The position numbers and the translations under genes are program-made. Below, one piece after another: positions 39,312 to 40,298 of a DNA stretch of 40,298 nt. The number at the start of each line of letters is the position of its first letter. Within the stretch, counting starts at the first letter, position 1. Under the pieces are notes generated by a model. The model worked only from the letters and a program-made list of their open reading frames with translations. It did no database searches and was not told the origin of the DNA. Origin of the DNA: a virus; the IMG/VR virus record IMGVR_UViG_3300009537_000058, positions 1 to 40,298 of that record. One strand, written 5' to 3'.

Positions 39312-39645
39312 TAGGGGATTGATGGTAGAGGATTATATTGCTAACGACATGGACTGTCCAAGTATAGCGAAGAAATGGGGAGTAACTATAAAGGAGGTCG
39401 TAAGTTATATTGAGATGTACTATGGGAGAAAGATGTGTCAGAGCGGGGAAATGGCATTGAAGAAGTCAAGAGACGAGAACAATGTATATCGAATGGCGGA
39501 GAAGGTTGAGACATTAAAGGAGTGGGATTATAAGATGAAAAAGTTATTTGTGCAGGTAAAGGTTTCAAACAGGAAAGAAACTATGTCGGAGATAGCAAAA
39601 AACATTGGAGTAAGTAGGTCGTATATGTACGAATTATTAGAATGA
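39301..39645 (+). CDS. Helix-turn-helix DNA-binding protein (two HTH units)
   Basis: 114 aa from ATG 39301, preceded by GAAAGGGG at 39288-39295, a fair Shine-Dalgarno-like stretch. Two HTH-like units are visible: N-terminal 'DYIANDMDCPSIAKKWGVTI' with 'KEVVSYIEMYYG' and C-terminal 'KETMSEIAKNIGVSRSYMYE' ending at the stop. A charged helix lies between them. The layout suits a small regulator or a nucleoprotein that binds two half-sites; small terminase subunits also use HTHs, but its position far from terL argues against that. It is coupled by ATGA to the methyltransferase remnant, so it may have regulated it or shared its role in DNA recognition. Confidence 0.65.
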   Translation: MWHNRGLMVEDYIANDMDCPSIAKKWGVTIKEVVSYIEMYYGRKMCQSGEMALKKSRDENNVYRMAEKVETLKEWDYKMKKLFVQVKVSNRKETMSEIAKNIGVSRSYMYELLE

Positions 39646-39941
39646 GAACAATTTGGACTATGAGAATATTGATAGGATGCGAAGAAAGTCAAACGGTTAC
39701 TAAAGCATTTAGAGCATTAGGACACGAAGCATATAGTAATGACTTGAAAGAATGTAGCGGTGGGCATCCTGAGTGGCAAAATGATTGGGATTTTATAGGA
39801 CTTCATCCGGTATGCACAAAAATAACTTTAAGCGGAAATAGACACTATGCACCTGGAAAGCCTAAACATTTTGAAAGGACTGAAGCAGTTGAATGGACTA
39901 TTGCACTCAAATACTTGAAGGGCTTGAAATCGAGCAGATAA
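39642..39941 (+). pseudogene. Decayed DNA cytosine methyltransferase (N-terminal fragment)
   Basis: 99 codons from ATG 39642; the family start is probably ATG 39660 ('MRILIGCEESQTVTKAFRAL'). The sequence matches the N-terminus of the phage/bacterial DNA cytosine methyltransferase family with 'GHEAYSNDLKECSGGHPEW', then 'WDFIGLHPVCTKITLSGNRH' and 'YAPGKPKHFERTEAVEWTIA'. Two faults show: the segment expected between 'HPEW' and 'WDFIG' is shortened to 'QND', so the strand and helix that follow the first motif are missing, and the frame ends 'ALKYLKGLKSSR' where the 'V-x-x-ENP' catalytic-region motif and the remaining half should follow. No continuation is seen in other frames. It is almost certainly inactive. 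Confidence 0.75.
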
Positions 39942-39990
39942 AAACTTGCTGGATATGTCCAAGTATGGCTTATAACAAAATAAAAAACAA

Positions 39991-40298
39991 ATGTCAAAAA
40001 CAAAAATTTTCTTCGACACGGAGTTTACAGGACTTCATCAAGGCACAACACTAATTTCATTAGGTGCTATTTCGGAATGTGGTAAAACATTCTATGCTGA
40101 ATTTACAGACTATGCAATTACCCAAGTGGATGATTGGTTAAAAGAAAATGTAATTGCAAAACTAAACCACCCTAAAGGTGATGTAAGCGATTGTATAGTA
40201 ACCGAAGATAGACCAAATGATATGTTGGTTTATGGAACTACCAAAGAAATTAAAACCTATTTAGAAAAATGGCTTTCACAATTTGAAGCAGTAGAAAT
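39991..40298 (+). CDS. DEDD-type 3'-5' exonuclease / exoribonuclease (3' end outside window)
   Basis: Starts at ATG 39991 and is open to the window end (102 codons seen). The N-terminus 'MSKTKIFFDTEFTGLHQGTT' has the first DEDD motif (D9-x-E11) followed by 'LISLGAISECGKTFYAEFTD', the pattern of Rv2179c-like 3'-5' exoribonucleases that occur widely in phages. Next come 'VDDWLKENVIAKL' and 'GTTKEIKTYLEKWLSQF', which leads up to the second Asp motif lying outside the window. It would trim RNA or DNA 3' ends with two metal ions. A 46-nt AT-rich gap after the methyltransferase remnant precedes it, and no promoter is evident there. Confidence 0.8.
   Translation, partial: MSKTKIFFDTEFTGLHQGTTLISLGAISECGKTFYAEFTDYAITQVDDWLKENVIAKLNHPKGDVSDCIVTEDRPNDMLVYGTTKEIKTYLEKWLSQFEAVE

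Noticed and set aside
39942-39990. Possible continuation of the methyltransferase in another frame
   Set aside because: The alternative frame translation shows no resemblance to the catalytic half of the family.
1-40298. Stop-codon recoding as in some crAss-like phages
   Set aside because: TAA, TAG and TGA all end genes at positions consistent with overlaps and neighbours; the only in-frame stop inside a gene (38076) is better explained as a point mutation.

Overview
The window reads as about 40 kb of the late (structural and lysis) region of a tailed, podovirus-like phage infecting a member of the Bacteroidota. Reasons: nearly every gene lies on the + strand, tightly packed with ATGA or TAATG overlaps; several intergenic gaps carry Bacteroidota-type promoters (TTTG, 17-18 nt, TAnnTTTG) instead of E. 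coli -35/-10 boxes; base composition is AT-rich; and the gene order terminase, portal, scaffold-like, major capsid, connector/ring proteins, large tail ('muzzle/stabilization'-like) protein, ejection proteins resembles crAss-like and related podophages. It uses the standard bacterial code. I see no tRNA, CRISPR array, integrase or reverse transcriptase.

Layout. 1-1937: end of a lectin-like fibre protein and two small proteins, the second membrane-anchored. 1876-2024: a - strand remnant of an IS200/IS605 element, i.e. the last 47 codons of tnpB plus the right-end hairpin that would form the 3' end of its omegaRNA. 2054-4472: lysis cassette with a holin-like protein, an overlapping amidase-type endolysin, small membrane and conserved proteins, and a lipoprotein with a C-terminal membrane helix that looks like a u-spanin. 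4469-12242: packaging and head module (TerL with a long N-terminal extension, portal, scaffold-like protein, major capsid protein), ended by a terminator. 12296-21896: connector and tail module with internal terminator and promoter, a 1262-aa tail protein with a strikingly AT-rich middle, and a collar-domain fibre with His-x-His motifs. 22100-36027: probable ejected proteins ending in a 3788-aa polyvalent protein (RadC/JAB-like domain, Strawberry-notch-like SF2 helicase, HEAAH zincin-like motif, LPD38-like C-terminal region). 36095-36376: a small protein in its own promoter-terminator unit. 36518-39150: a glycosyltransferase cassette with its own promoter and leader hairpin, interrupted by a secreted-protein pseudogene carrying an in-frame TAA. 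39147-40298: small membrane protein, double-HTH protein, decayed cytosine methyltransferase, and the start of a DEDD 3'-5' exonuclease cut by the window end.

Working model: the virion delivers DNA together with the 318-, 532- and 3788-aa proteins through the ring/muzzle tail. The 3788-aa protein would act on host DNA or proteins early after entry. Holin, endolysin and u-spanin would open the three envelope layers of a Gram-negative host. The glycosyltransferases may alter virion or host-surface glycans. The least ordinary things here are the IS605/omegaRNA scar spliced into the late region, the composition of the polyvalent protein, the extended TerL, the hydrophobic N-terminus of the capsid protein, and two decaying accessory genes beside the glycosyltransferases.
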